Shown: in pieces, positions 1 to 11,265 of the stretch
Layout: each line of letters opens with the position of its first letter
Position numbering within the stretch: the first letter of the stretch is position 1
From: Lichtheimia corymbifera B2541
Taxonomy: Eukaryota; Mucoromycota; Mucoromycetes; Mucorales; Lichtheimiaceae
Assembly: GCA_000697475.1 (NCBI GenBank)
Contig: JNEU01000617.1
Coordinates: 1-56,480, forward strand
Direction: 5' to 3'
DNA: 56,480 nt
The notes under the pieces: model-generated
Database searches by the model: none
What the model was told of the DNA's origin: nothing
What the model saw: only the letters and a program-made list of their open reading frames with translations
Translations under genes and position numbers: made by a program

Positions 1-110
1 ATCATGTACTACCCATAGTTAAGCAATAAGTGATGACTTCATCCTGACTATTATGACACCATTATTATGACACCATGCTACAAAATACAACGCTTTCGAA
101 TTAATCGTAA

Positions 111-222
111 ATGCATAAAAGACTCGAGTGTAAAAATGGTGCGGGCATGGTGGACATATACATGTGCCATGATGGATGCATTGCATGAAAGACTCAAGTG
201 CAAAAATGGTGCGGGTATGATG
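111..222. repeat. Two diverged tandem copies, 70-bp period
   Basis: A stretch starting TGCATAAAAGACTC near 112 recurs as TGCATGAAAGACTC near 182. Both copies continue into AAAAATGGTGCGGG, giving a period of 70 bases. An ORF spans 67-258, but its peptide resembles nothing I know and the repeat explains its length. Nothing else is recognisable in bases 1-309. Confidence 0.6.
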
Positions 223-309
223 AATAATGCACGTGACATTATGCCAGCGAGGGCATAAAGGTGCTGTGTTTATATCATTTTATATTAATTGGCTGATCTG
301 AGTATATGA

Positions 310-368
310 CTAGCATGCCTATTTTTTTTGGTGCGGGCGAGATGGGATTTTGGTGCGGGCGTAGTAAT
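310..368 (-). repeat. SR repeat copy 1 (60-bp dispersed repeat)
   Basis: On the minus strand it reads TTACTACGCCCGCACC, then an ACCAAAA run, then TAGGCATGCTAG. It matches copies at 35558-35606, 38332-38390 and 51394-51453. The repeat both starts and ends with a TACTAC/GTAGTA-like palindromic hexamer. This copy is the most diverged and overlaps the 3' end of the flavin monooxygenase gene. Confidence 0.8.
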
Positions 369-2422
369 TCCCATAAGTAATGTAATCCTTGTGGAAACCA
401 GGGAATTTACGCAACAACCACCAGAATCGTGTAACTGTGCTTGACCAAAGAGCTGTGACCTTGTTGAACATTACCCATCATTAGCTTCCACCTTTTTTTC
501 TTTTCATGTACGTTATACTTACATCGCCTTCTTTGTTGACATACCAAGAAGTGCAGTTACCCTTCCATACAGTTTTATCGAGATCACTCTTTAATCCAGC
601 CACATAAGTTTGCTGTGCTTCTTTCTTGGGCTCAAACGCAGCAATCTTATTCTTGATCATGGATCGAACGGTTTGGATAGCATAATTAATTTGACTAGAG
701 ACGATCCTTTTTGTAAGCGACTCGATGATCCCACCCCATATATAAAATAAAACTCACCATTCAGCCATAATAAGAACCGAATTGTGACCGAGAAGACTGG
801 ATGGTCCCAAAAGAATAAAAGCGTTGGGATAACCATGTACATTGACGGTCTTGTAGGTATCAGGGAATTTGTTATGCCATGCTTCATTCAAGGTTTGCTT
901 CTCCTTGCCCTTGACTATAGGGTCACAATGTGAGCATGTATGTATGTATGTATGTATGTAACACTTTTTATCACGACTTACTCTGCAAATGACCCAAGAA
1001 ACCTTGCACATCAAATCCGGTGGCCAGACACAAGATATCAAATTCCTCTTGGTTACCATCCTTGGTGGTGATCGTGTTACCCTTCACAGATTCAATGGGT
1101 GATGTCTCGACAACCACGTTGCTCTTACAAAGCGACTCCAAGTAATCATCTGTGACCACGATACGCTTACAACCGGGTGGGTATTTGGGAATTAACTTTT
1201 CGACAAGATCAGGTCGACCGGACTTTAGGATTCGATTACGCATTTCAGCCTCTAGTTTCTTGCGTGCCATGCGTGCAAGGAAGCTCTTGTAGTAACCGAA
1301 AATCAAATAATTGGACTCCATCTATGTGTGATATCCTTATCAATGACCGCTTCTCCCTTCGCAATCATACTCCAAGACTTACACGAAGGAAAATCATCAA
1401 TCGATACAAACGTGCCGCAAGTGGAACATAGCGGAAGATGAACTTCATAAAGCTCGAGTACGAGAACTGGTTTCTCAATCTGCACCAAATAGGTGTACGT
1501 TGATAGTTGTAAACTTGTTTGGCTTGTTCAGCTAATGCAGGGATTGTTTGCACAGCACTGGCACCGCTTCCGATAATGGCAACACGCTTGCCTGTAAAGT
1601 CAACACTAGAATCCCATTGAGCTGTATGCAAGATGGGGCCAGTGAAGCCTTTGAATTCTTGTGGTACTCGGGGTACACGAATAGAACCCACACTCACAAA
1701 GCTGTTTTTCACGTGGTTATCGATGTCAATGATTTGTGCGTGATGATGATGATCCATGCGTAGATCAATAAGGTTTGAAGCTTACATGATATCAAATTTG
1801 ACGCTCTCCAAAGGCTTATTTTCACTGCTGCAATCTTGAAGATCCAATAACCATTGACGTTCATCATCAAGCCAAGTAGCATCGGTCACTCGTGTCTCGA
1901 GCCGCGTTTGGGCGTACAAGTTGTGTTTCTTGGCGATCCCCTGCTGATATGCATAAATCTCATCACGACCGCTGTAAAGTTGTGACCAATCTAGCCATGT
2001 CCCATTCAGTATTAAGCTCTATCTTAAGAACATTGAGACAGAAAAAGGTGCTCCTTACTGGGGTTGATTTCAGTGCTCAAGGAGTAAAGGTGGGATGGGA
2101 CATCACAAGCACAATTGGGATAACTAAATATTCCAAAGTCAGAAATATAAGATGCAACAATCAAACGTTCTTCTCCGATCACGCCACTTGCCTGTTGACA
2201 TGCCAAGTGCCTCCCACGTCCTTTGTGGATTCAAAGATTTGTGCAGTAATGCCGAGTTGTTTTTTAAGCTGTACAGCAGCCTGGATACCAGTAAAGCTGA
2301 TGATAGGATGATACGTCCGTATTATGAATGAATAATGAATAACAAGGATATGTCTTTTGTCGCTGGTTTTGTATTTACCCGCCTCCAATGATGGCAACGG
2401 TGGGTTTCTTTTGTTGTACCAT
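319..2422 (-). CDS. Flavin-containing monooxygenase (Baeyer-Villiger / FMO-like), 9 exons
   Basis: This is an FAD- and NADPH-dependent oxygenase of the class B flavoprotein monooxygenase family; the substrate cannot be told. Exons run about 2422-2379, 2296-2192, 2123-2059, 1990-1786, 1701-1383, 1321-982, 914-758, 694-523 and 459-319. The first exon ends in the FAD fingerprint (VAIIGGG, completed by FTGIQAA after the intron). It is followed by GGTWHVNSYPNCACDVPSHLY, the usual GTW...YPG.CD block with Asn in place of Gly. The NADPH-binding fold follows as VAIIGSGASAVQ, and the late motif LCLATGFD is present. The second intron starts with GC rather than GT. The last 15-16 residues and the stop codon lie inside a dispersed 60-bp repeat, so the tail is not ancestral. 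The family call is firm; cyclohexanone-type or steroid-type substrates are both possible. Confidence 0.9.
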
Positions 2423-3358
2423 GTTGATCTGTTGATAAAAAAGAAGAGTCAAGACGTCTGTTAAAAAACGTGCCAGGGGTAATTTGGTTTATATTGTGCT
2501 TTCCGTCATGTCGTACAGCTTCTCATAATATGAATCAGCGTGGGTAACGTGAAAAAGGTCGAAAACGATGCGGGGTTGTCATCTTCATTTATGTAACAGA
2601 ATTTTGGCCATTTCGGTCTTAGTCGTAAGTTTCGGTTTCCAAAGTAGCCCCCCTTCCATGTGCTGCGATTAGTCCATTGTATATGCAAGACAAAGGAGAT
2701 TTATACCGGTCATTCACTCCCCCGCTACAGGAGCGGGACATTGGATTACCCATGCATGCAGCTTATTTGCCTAGATCATCCGCTGATTAAAAGGAGCTGT
2801 ATGAAGCATGACATGAGACATGTATTCAGGTACAACTGAGTGCTGTCGGTAAAACAATACCGTGTGCTATAAGATCATGCATCCCCAACAAAAAGTAACT
2901 CCTATATTGGCCGTTTCGACACCTATCCAGGACACATGGTTGAGGGCTCCTGATACTGATGTTGCATTTTTACTACATATTTACCTTCCTGATAATCACC
3001 CGGTATCATATTACCGCTGAATAATCATCCATGTCAATTCTATGCTTGCTTGTATCACCGTAAAACCACATTGCACATTGCTGATGTAATCGAGCCAAGG
3101 GTCGTGCATCAACGATGATAGAACCATAGCCAGCTATGGGGTCAGTAATCAAAGCCCAACCAAAAAAACCCCACCCTCGGAAAAATAGCAGCCGTCATTT
3201 GAAGTTCAATGATCGCTATTCAAAATGAAACCTATCCAATGTTTCAAAGATCTGACCTATCACCTCTAAAATGAATCCTGGCATAGAGGTGCGGGGGAAT
3301 ACCAAAGTAATATAAGAACAAGGATTATGATGCTACTTGGTGAAATGCAAACATTCAT
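2423..3358. other. Intergenic, no gene seen
   Basis: This is the promoter side of the monooxygenase and the downstream side of the methyltransferase. Short ORFs here are unsupported. A small GC hairpin (CCCGCTACAGGAGCGGG) lies near 2722-2739. No RNA gene was recognised. Confidence 0.5.
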
Positions 3359-4423
3359 TTATTGCTTATTATTCACACACACAAAGAGAATACCAATGCC
3401 CTTGATTTCATTACTAGATACAGCACGTGCCTCTTGTTGGATCAATTCTGTCATGGCAGCCTTGCCACTGTCATCATCCTTGAGACTACATAAAAAAGCA
3501 TAAGACTCACCAACTCTATTATGCATGATATCGGTGAAGCTTACCCGAGTGCTGTCCAAAACTCACGCAACTGTGCCACATTCTCGGTAATACGTGTATT
3601 CTCGTGACCAAACACATCTAAAATGCCTTGCTTGCATGCAGCGGATGTATGCTCCCGACACCCACTTAGAATAATACGCCAGCGCTCCTCAAGTGGTAAT
3701 TGGGTATTCAAAGCTGGGACGAAGTCTTTACGCACGTTTTCTTTGATCATGGTGCCTGTGGCGTGCAAGAGATCCACACGATCAAATAGCCACCTGTGGG
3801 AATGTTCGTCGTCATCAATAATATGCGTCCACAATTCTTCCGCAACAAAAAGACCATTGGGTGCAAGCAGTTGGCGTGCTCTTGCCACAGTCTACAGAGC
3901 CATTACATTAGCCCCAAAACAGTGTCGCCGATTCTCCAGAGAGTCAATAGTTACAATTTTTGGTTCATCAGGGCAATGATGGAGCGACTTGGTAAAGATA
4001 ACCATGTCAAAGGATCCTTCTTGGACCTTGTCGGCATAATCCATAAACGTGTCTTTTATAAATTCAATGCCCTTGTTGGATTGTTCGATAGCCATAGCAA
4101 TGTCATCGCCAGGATCAATGCCAGTAAGCTTCACTCGGTCATGATAGTGAGCATCCAAGAGTCTGCAAAAGCTGCCATCACTATGGGTCATCAGCGCTAT
4201 TAGTAAGAGCGAGTAACCATTGGCACAGTGTGTGTGCAAATTCACACATACCCACAGCCCACATCCAAGATACGGATCGGTTTTGTGGTATCGTTCGCAA
4301 ATTTAGAATCGATCAAATTCTGTGTTGGGAAGCAATCTTAGCCAGAGGTCAACTACGTGCGAAGGATTTTACCTTGATGAACGAGAGAAAAGGTTCTTTA
4401 ACGCGATAAGTAATGCCATCCAT
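3359..4423 (-). CDS. Class I SAM-dependent methyltransferase, 5 exons
   Basis: Spliced, the protein starts MDGITYRVKEPFLSFIK and is about 280 residues long. Motif I reads RILDVGCGDGSFC, split by an intron inside the glycine loop. The acidic residue of motif II lies in LTGIDPGDD. Motif IV is GSFDMVIFTKSLHHCPD, and motif V/VI is VARARQLLAPNGLFVAEE. This layout is that of the Methyltransf_11/23/25 small-molecule type enzymes, so a soluble enzyme acting on a metabolite is likely; the substrate is unknown. The start was chosen because exon 1 (ATG at 4423) joins in frame across GTAAAA...ACAG to the segment before motif I. The gene ends in VCVNNKQ. Confidence 0.85.
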
Positions 4424-4649
4424 TGTTGTTTTTTGAAGAAAAGAAGCCCAAAAACCAATACGTCGATCTTTTTATACGGCGTAAACCTGACGACAAATGC
4501 GGCGCATCAATTCAGTTTCATAAGAGGTAAAAATCAAAATGACGTATGATGACGTGTGCGTTTAAGCAACCATAACAAGATGGCGTGACATATAAATATA
4601 TTCTCATTGTGTGTGTGTGTGTCGTATATGATAGATAATACATTTTTTT

Positions 4650-7600
4650 CTATGCTTCAATGCATTTCCAACCACAAATGGAGGCATCATCCTTGACAAG
4701 CTGCCAAGTATCCCAATAATGCAAGTCTAATTTAAGTGCCGCCACCCGGACCGTTTCATTGCGACTGATTGTCTTGATGCGAATATAGCCTTCGTCATTA
4801 TCATCATCTTCGTCGTCTTCATTCTCTTGCACCATTTGCTCCAGAGTCATGTTTTTGCCATCATCTGCCACTGGAGAGTTCTTGCGTTGCACTGGGGGTA
4901 CATAGGATGGACGTCGACGTCGGAGCATTTCAGTTTCATGCGCATGAACCACCTTTAAAAATGAATCGAGGTCGTGTACAGGTTGGCCATTTACTTCCAC
5001 AATCCAGACACCAGGCCGTAATACATTGGAGGCTGGGGAACCATATAGCGTACAAGATACATAAACACCATCAGGCACATTGCGGACTTGTTCAAGAACA
5101 GCCTTGTAAGGCGTTTGGATAAGAGCACCTTGCCAATGGATCACACGTGTGGTCTCGTAATCGCTAAACTCACTCATGGGAACCTTGACATCCAACTCCT
5201 TGCCGTTACGTAAGATCACCTAATGCACATCATGTCATTGTAAGCCATTGACCAAGTCCTTCTCCTTGTTTTGTGAATAAATTAACATACCATATCCACC
5301 GTATCATCCGTAGCATGTATGACTTTGGTCAAATCCGCCAAACGTGTTACCAATTGATCATTGATACTGAGGACAACGTCACCGACTTTGAGTGCCTTGG
5401 CCGATGGACTGCGTTCATCGAGAATATTGACAATGTAGGGCAAGGAATGACGTGTGCTTCCACTTTGTTCAACTTTGCGTACCCATTCATCGCTTAATCC
5501 CAGAGTACGTGCAGCTGCAAGTCGCATGGTCCACATTTCCACATCCAAGCCTTTAAAGACGACATGTTGTTGGTTCCCTGCACCCTGCTTGTATTGCTGT
5601 ACAAATCGTTCCAGGGTAGGTCGTACCAATGATGCAGGTAAACCTGACATGAACGCAATATCCTTTCCCTTTTCATTCTGTGTCGAGTAGCTGACCCATA
5701 GTCCATAGACATTTCCATCGGCATCAGTAAAAAGACCACCTTGCGATGAAGAGTTGATAGCGTCATCCACTTTGATGCCTTCAACATTCATGGCACGCCA
5801 TCGTGGCGGGGAACATTCTCGTGTGCCGATATTGGATACACTGCTGATGGTTGCTTTTTTGGTCGAAATTTGGTTATCGGTTGCCACGCTGGTAAAATAA
5901 ACCTCGTCTCCTTGGCTCAACTGAACATTCTCATTTGCAAATTGGATCGGCTTCACAGGTGTGTCACCAATAAGAGCTGGGTCATACGTCAAGACAACAA
6001 AGTTGTAGAATGGATGAAGGAATAAGAGCTTGCCAGGGATAATGATGCTATTGGCAAAAGTGATCTCAATGTCACCCACGCTGATAGGCACTGTATCACG
6101 GTCACAGACAATCAAAGGAGGATCAGTGGAGACGATAAATCCAGGACCGTAGAATTGAGTGGCTTTCATTCCATCGACAAGATAGGGTAAAAAGAAATCA
6201 ATAGCAACAAAGGAGGGTAGTAACTTGGAAGTGAGAGAATTGGCTGATGCATCCACAGGTGGCAAGGAGGCTGTGGCAGGTTTGTATGGCGGTGGTGTCA
6301 ATGGTGGAGGTGGCATGTCCGTATACTCCCAGAAGCCTGTCAAATCATTCCGCACTGCTAATCGAAACTTGTGCCAATGTCGATCCACATTCATGACCAT
6401 CACCTTGTCCTTGTATGGCTTATGCAATGGATAAAATCTATGCAATAATGACATTAGCATCTATACATCCTATTCCAATTTCAAAGCTTACCTTAGTGGT
6501 ACGCGAGCACCATCGGGCAAAGTTTGCATGGCATCAATGAATGCATCCAAATTGGGAGTGGGAATGTTGTTGACTGCGACAATGATACTCTTACGCCAGG
6601 CACTTGCACTTGCCAACATATGACCCGATGTAGCAACGTAAACACCACCCACAGGTTGAGAATAAGACTTGGCCAACTGATAGGATAACTCGTGCACAAT
6701 GCCGCCACCCACTTCGACAAAGCGATCCGGTGTGATGGAATGCAAATCCTGAACTGTCAAATCCACATCCATCACCTTTTTGCCGCGTGAAATCGTGAGC
6801 TTGATTTGCTCCCCCACTGAATCATCCAAGATCTGATACAATGCAATAAAATGGGGCACCATTTGTCCATTGCATCCAATCACAATATCACCAGGAACAA
6901 GTTTGGTATCAGCGGGGCCTTTGGGGAGTAATGACTTGACAACGAGCATTCCTGTTTCCTCTGGGAATCGCGTACGCACTTTTTCTTCCATTTGTGCTTT
7001 GAGACCAAGCCGACGCACCTCATTGTAAGGAAGGTATTCAAATTCGGTTTGCAATGTACCACGAGGAACCGTCTTGCCTTGTTGAATATAGCCCAATGCA
7101 CGCTTCACACGATCCAAAGGTAAATAATAGCTTGATGATGCACGACTTGCTCCACCGGCATTCAGCGCCACAGCATGGCCATCAATATCAAGCACAGGAC
7201 TCCCTGATGATCCACCACTCGTACCAGATGCAGCTTGCAAATAGAATGTGTTGAAATCATTGTATTCGCCAACGCCATATTCAGGGGCTCTACCATACAT
7301 ACATACGATCCATCATCAATACACACATGATAGGCCCTGAGTGGGTGGGTGGGTAACTTACCGACGATCCAAACGTGCTAATGTACCAGCCAAGATACTC
7401 AATTTCTCTCCTGCATCATTTCTAATCCAGATACTTAGATAACGAATCATTTCGCATGATGTTATATGCGCCTACAACATACCCAACTACGCGGATATCC
7501 AAGCCCACTTTGGCACGTTCAGGACTAAGTTGGATCTCGTGCAATTCCATAAACTTGACTTTTGTTGGATCAAACTAGCAACAAGATCAAACTGTTAGAT

Positions 7601-8206
7601 AGCCCTTCGTCTACATAGCTCTACTAGTTTACCTGCATAAATCCAAAATCATGAACAGGGTCTCTGTATACTGGCTTGAGATCGACTTCTTCATAATTAG
7701 TCAGCACTGCTTGAGCGACAATGGGAGCAGGTGAAACGACATGACGATTGGTGAGGATGATGCCGCGAGAAGCGTCGACAATGAAACCCGTTGCAGTATA
7801 TCCACCTAATAATAAAACACGTCAGTTCCTACTGTTTTTCTCACACACATGTATACACACCTGATGTTTCAGTATCAAAGCTGCGCACATGATTTGCTTT
7901 AATGGATACGATAGCCTTAATGGCTTGTTCTAGCGTGGGTTCCCAAGAACGTGCCTTGTAAGGGACATGGTTGGCATGTGTTGTGGGTGTGTCAATGGCA
8001 CCAAATTGATAATCAACGGGTAAACGAGGTGGTAAACCTGCCATGGTCCATCCGTAGGATTTTGAACGTCCACGATAAAAGGCTCTACTTTCTGTTACTG
8101 GCTGAGGTGTGGATGGTGGATGAGGTTGTGTTGATGTTGTATCATGAAAAGTGTGATCAGTAGTCATAGGAGGACTTGTTGCAAGCGGATGATGTGATTC
8201 GTCCAT
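4650..8206 (-). CDS. NMA111: Nma111-type nuclear HtrA-like serine protease with PDZ domains
   Basis: About 1,060 residues after splicing, close to the roughly 1,000 of yeast Nma111, a nuclear pro-apoptotic HtrA/Omi relative. The N-terminal trypsin-like domain keeps its triad: His in ILTNRHVV (about residue 136), Asp in VHDFGFMQ (about 167), and Ser in [10 protein letters not shown] (about 251). A PDZ region follows ([15 protein letters not shown]...[12 protein letters not shown]). Then comes a second, degenerate protease-like half (from about residue 500, with [10 protein letters not shown] where the serine loop would be). A further PDZ follows ([12 protein letters not shown]). The last exon holds a third PDZ-like fold with GVWIVEVNG and an acidic stretch. 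The duplicated protease-PDZ architecture is the hallmark of this family. The N-terminus is rich in Ser, Thr and Pro. Confidence 0.93.
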
Positions 8207-8677
8207 GATGATATATGTTATGCAAGAATGGTATATACAAAATGAAGAGGAGGAAGAGGAAGAGGAAGAAGAAGAAAGGGGTAACGACAGCAGTAAAAAA
8301 TGCAGCTAGCTAAATCAGATGCATTGGTTGCCCATTGGGTGGCGTTGGCACTACAATTCATCTCAGCAAACGGTGTGCATGTACTAAATGATGTCACTTG
8401 GTTTCATTGATTGCTCATAAAGCGAGCCCCCCATTCCTCGTTTACTGAGCATTGTTTTCCATAACCAATAACTTGTTCAATAATGATGGATGGCATTTTT
8501 AATCGTGGTGATATCGGTTTGGTTGACAAAAGAAAAAAAAAGTAGCGAGTGGAGAATGGAATATATGTGGGTTGCTGCTGCTACTAATACGAGTTGTATA
8601 TATCAAGTATGGATGGTGAATGTGTGCGAGTGTGCGAGTGCGAGTGTCTGTGCGTGAGTGTTGGATGAGTCGCCCAT
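8207..8677. other. Intergenic, promoter side of NMA111
   Basis: It holds purine-rich (GAGGAAGAGG) and GTGTGCGAGTG-type simple runs. No gene or RNA was recognised. Confidence 0.5.
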
Positions 8678-9563
8678 TTAAGCGTCAACAATGGTACCAG
8701 GAGCATTGGCATCCTTTCTAAGATCAAGCATAAGTTGTTTCATGCGGCTGACATCGCGAGTGTGGAAGCTTGATTTTGCGTTGGACACATCGAATTCACG
8801 AACAACACGTTCCCAAACATTGGCAGACGAAGCATCTTCGCGTTCCTTTTGAAGCTGTTCCTCGCGTTCTCTATCATCACAAAAAGAGTCAATCCCATAA
8901 TCCATCCTTTGACATCCAGTAATAAGAATTTACCTGTTGTTCTCAATAGCACGTTGCTTCTTTTCATTGTATTCCTCATAGAATCGATCGATATCCTCAC
9001 GTGCTTTCTTGATAGTTTCTGCCTTCTTTTCTTCAGCTTCATCATCACGTTGCTTGATTAATTCCTTTTGCTTCTCACGCCATTGACTACATTATATAAA
9101 TCAATAATCCATCTCATAGAATCACATAAAAAAGAGAATATTCTTACCGAACAACCTCGGGCTCTTCATCAGGAAGCATTGCCTTATGGAAAGCCTATAT
9201 ATAGAGAGACTCATAAGATATAGCACTTTTTTTTTCCAACACGAAGATGATCATTACCTGCGACGTCTCGAGTTCTTCAGCCTTGGGGAACTCGCTCTCA
9301 AAGGCAGAATATTCACCGGCACCTGGAGAAGTAACGCCTTGAGGAGAAATAGCGGAAGAAACACCAGGCGAGGTAACAGGAAGTGCAGCAGTAGCATCAC
9401 CACCGGTTGGCGAAGTCATCAAGTCGGCTTCAAGGCTGGGTGTAGTGTTGGTAGCATCACCCGATGCAAAAAGGTCGGCATCTTCACCAAGAACAGCACG
9501 TTCGCGTGCAAGAAAGTCGGCAGTGGGGTCGTTAGAGGAATTGAAATCACCAAAGTCTGACAT
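8678..9563 (-). CDS. CLC1: Clathrin light chain
   Basis: This is the regulatory subunit of the clathrin triskelion, acting on coated vesicles and endocytic pits. The N-terminus (MSDFGDFNSSNDPTADFLARE) has the DPxxDFLxRE motif typical of fungal light chains. A low-complexity Ser/Pro/Gly stretch follows, ending with FPKAEELE. The middle exons encode a long charged coiled coil (QWREKQKELIKQRDDEAEEKK and onwards), the heavy-chain binding helix. The C-terminus is a compact segment with VWERVVREFD and DVSRMKQLMLDLRKD, matching the end of fungal light chains. There are four exons separated by introns near 9258-9200, 9150-9090 and 8930-8880. The gene precedes a block of purine-rich GAGA repeats at 9590-9608. 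Confidence 0.92.
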
Positions 9564-10024
9564 GATGTGTATGTTAAGCGGAGCAAGCTACGAGAGAGAG
9601 AGAGAGAGCGATAAAAGCCAAGCTGTTAATGACGCCAGCGTGGATGCGCTCTTTGAAATGTGTTGGTTGCAGTCCAACATACTACATATGTATGCCATCA
9701 GGCGCCACAAATCCTTTATCATATAGGGCTCATCATCAAAGTCTTCAATCTCATTACATATGTATCAAATGCAGCGCTTCCTATCGAAATGTTTAGAGCA
9801 CCACGACATGAATTAAAAAAATGTAGTAATCATTCTTCCTACGTCGTTGCCTAGTACCGTTTAAATCTGCATCTCTTTGCTCTCTAATAAATACACATTT
9901 TCATCAATGTATGTTTTGATATCATCGCAATTGGTAGTGTCTTTATTTGAAATCATTGTATGTGCTTGGCTATGTTGGTCATGCCATTGTTACTCAGGAG
10001 CATTCAGAGTATGTAGTAGCGTAT
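9564..10024. other. Intergenic, no gene seen
   Basis: It holds a GAGA microsatellite at about 9591-9608 just upstream of the clathrin light chain start. The rest is AT-rich sequence without a convincing ORF. Confidence 0.4.
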
Positions 10025-10198
10025 CTAGTTTGGGATCAGACACAAGCAGCGGCCGCCTACACAATCACCGCGTGGAGAACCATAACTATCTTTGCAGTAT
10101 TGAGTACATTCATCCGGGACACAGCTTTGACCTGAAACACTGGAGAAGAAAAGGACAGCAGAGATGGCCAATAAAAGGGTAGCAGGCTTGAATAACAT
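10025..10198 (-). CDS. Secreted CS-alpha-beta (defensin-like) peptide 1
   Basis: A 57-residue precursor in one exon. Residues 1-23 form a signal peptide (MLFKPATLLLAISAVLFF...). The mature part has six cysteines spaced C-x4-C-x3-C-x10-C-x4-C-x-C. This contains the CxxxC and CxC pairs that define the cysteine-stabilised alpha-beta fold of defensins. It is shorter than its three paralogues here, lacking the final C-x3-C. The start chosen is the ATG at 10198, because all four paralogues begin M(L/M)(F/L)KPATLLL; an upstream in-frame GTG would give a longer reading but is not a eukaryotic start. It is probably exported and antimicrobial or signalling; that role is inference from the fold. A TATA box (ATATAAAT) lies about 95 bases upstream. 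Confidence 0.82.
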   Translation of the reverse strand: MLFKPATLLLAISAVLFFSSVSGQSCVPDECTQYCKDSYGSPRGDCVGGRCLCLIPN

Positions 10199-10324
10199 CT
10201 TGTTGGATTGAGTGGTAAGATGCACCGATATGTAAAAAAGAAGATGGAAGTTGGGGTACAGAAAAGTACACGCTTTCTCTCAAGCACAATTTATATCTTA
10301 TGTGAGCAGCATTGGGATTTCTCA

Positions 10325-10386
10325 GAGTCATGCATCATTATTTGATTATGCAGATGGTTGGTTACGCCAGATTACGCCGTATTACT
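10325..10386 (-). promoter_or_regulatory. Shared upstream element of peptide gene 1
   Basis: Read on the minus strand it contains the direct repeat GGCGTAATCT-GGCGTAACCA (10-bp period), followed by AATGATGCATGACTC. The same two boxes precede peptide genes 3 and 4 at a similar distance (131-163 bases from the repeat to the ATG). It looks like a paired binding site for one regulator. Confidence 0.7.
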
Positions 10387-10998
10387 CTACACGACATCTG
10401 GAGCGAAGCTTATGCCTTTTCGATGGTTCAAGCCCCAAACAAAATAATGATAGGCATGCCATAAAGTTTACATGATGCCGACATGATGCCGTATTATTTT
10501 GCCATGATCATCAAACAATCGGATTCACCAAAACACGGCGTTAGGTACGTATGCTAACGATCATACCGTGGTGGTGGGGCATGTAGTACATAACCTAATA
10601 TACAACGCATGACGGCATTATACCCATTCTCTGGAATTTCCCCCACATGGTGCTTGTTACATATTCGCCGAGTTTTGGGGGATTATCATGTTGGTCTAGA
10701 ACGGTCAAGTGTGTCCTGGACTTGTACTATAGAAGCATCATTATGTGCGCGCTTTTGAAATAGCAATGTAGAGTTTGAGATTACATACCTAGCCAAACAA
10801 CCCTGCAATGTCATCAGAGAGATGATCGTACCTGCCGGTCGATTATTCATTCTTTAATATCATCATGTCCAAAGGAGCATGACATTTACTATTAACGATA
10901 GCTTGTTTGTTCATTCAATACTAGATAATGTTCATTTATTCATGAATTTCAACAGCTGAATGATGATCAAAGAGAAAGACATGGCTTGTGGTGTCCTA
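10387..10998. other. Gap between peptide genes 1 and 2
   Basis: No ORF with a convincing start and no repeat in common with the rest of the window was seen. The sequence may include decayed flanks of the tandem duplication. Confidence 0.4.
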
Positions 10999-11175
10999 TC
11001 AAGGGTCACATTCGGATACGCAACAAAAGCACAGACCGTTTCTGCAATTGCCGCCTGGATTCCCAACGCCTTGGCATGCTTTGTTACAGTCTTCTTGGAC
11101 ACATTGACTTGAAGCGCCGGACACAAAAAGAAGAGCAGAGATGGCCAATAAAAGAGTAGCAGGTTTGAGCATCAT
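10999..11175 (-). CDS. Secreted CS-alpha-beta (defensin-like) peptide 2
   Basis: A 58-residue precursor found by reading the minus strand directly; it is too short for usual ORF cut-offs. It begins MMLKPATLLLAISALLF, a signal peptide, with probable cleavage after ASS. The mature part has eight cysteines: C-x4-C-x3-C-x9-C-x4-C-x-C-C-x3-C. Glycine and asparagine crowd the loop before the fourth cysteine (GVGNPGGN). It lies 0.8 kb upstream of peptide gene 1, in the same orientation, so a tandem duplication is likely. A TATA-like TATAAAAG (minus strand, 11254-11265) lies about 80 bases upstream. The paired 10-bp motif of the other three genes is not evident here. Confidence 0.8.
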   Translation of the reverse strand: MMLKPATLLLAISALLFVSGASSQCVQEDCNKACQGVGNPGGNCRNGLCFCCVSECDP

Positions 11176-11253
11176 CTTGATGGTGGTACTGGTGGTATGT
11201 AGGGAATTGATTTCGCCCAGGTATATACAAAATGGTGATGTTTGGTAATGCAG

Positions 11254-11265
11254 CTTTTATATTTT
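11254..11265 (-). promoter_or_regulatory. TATA box of peptide gene 2
   Basis: AAAATATAAAAG on the minus strand, about 80 bases before the ATG. The same AAAATATAAA string lies 93 and 68 bases before peptide genes 3 and 4. Confidence 0.6.

Noticed and set aside
10025..10225. Longer start for peptide 1 (from 10225)
   Set aside because: It would begin at GTG; all paralogues start at the ATG of M-x-x-KPATLLL.
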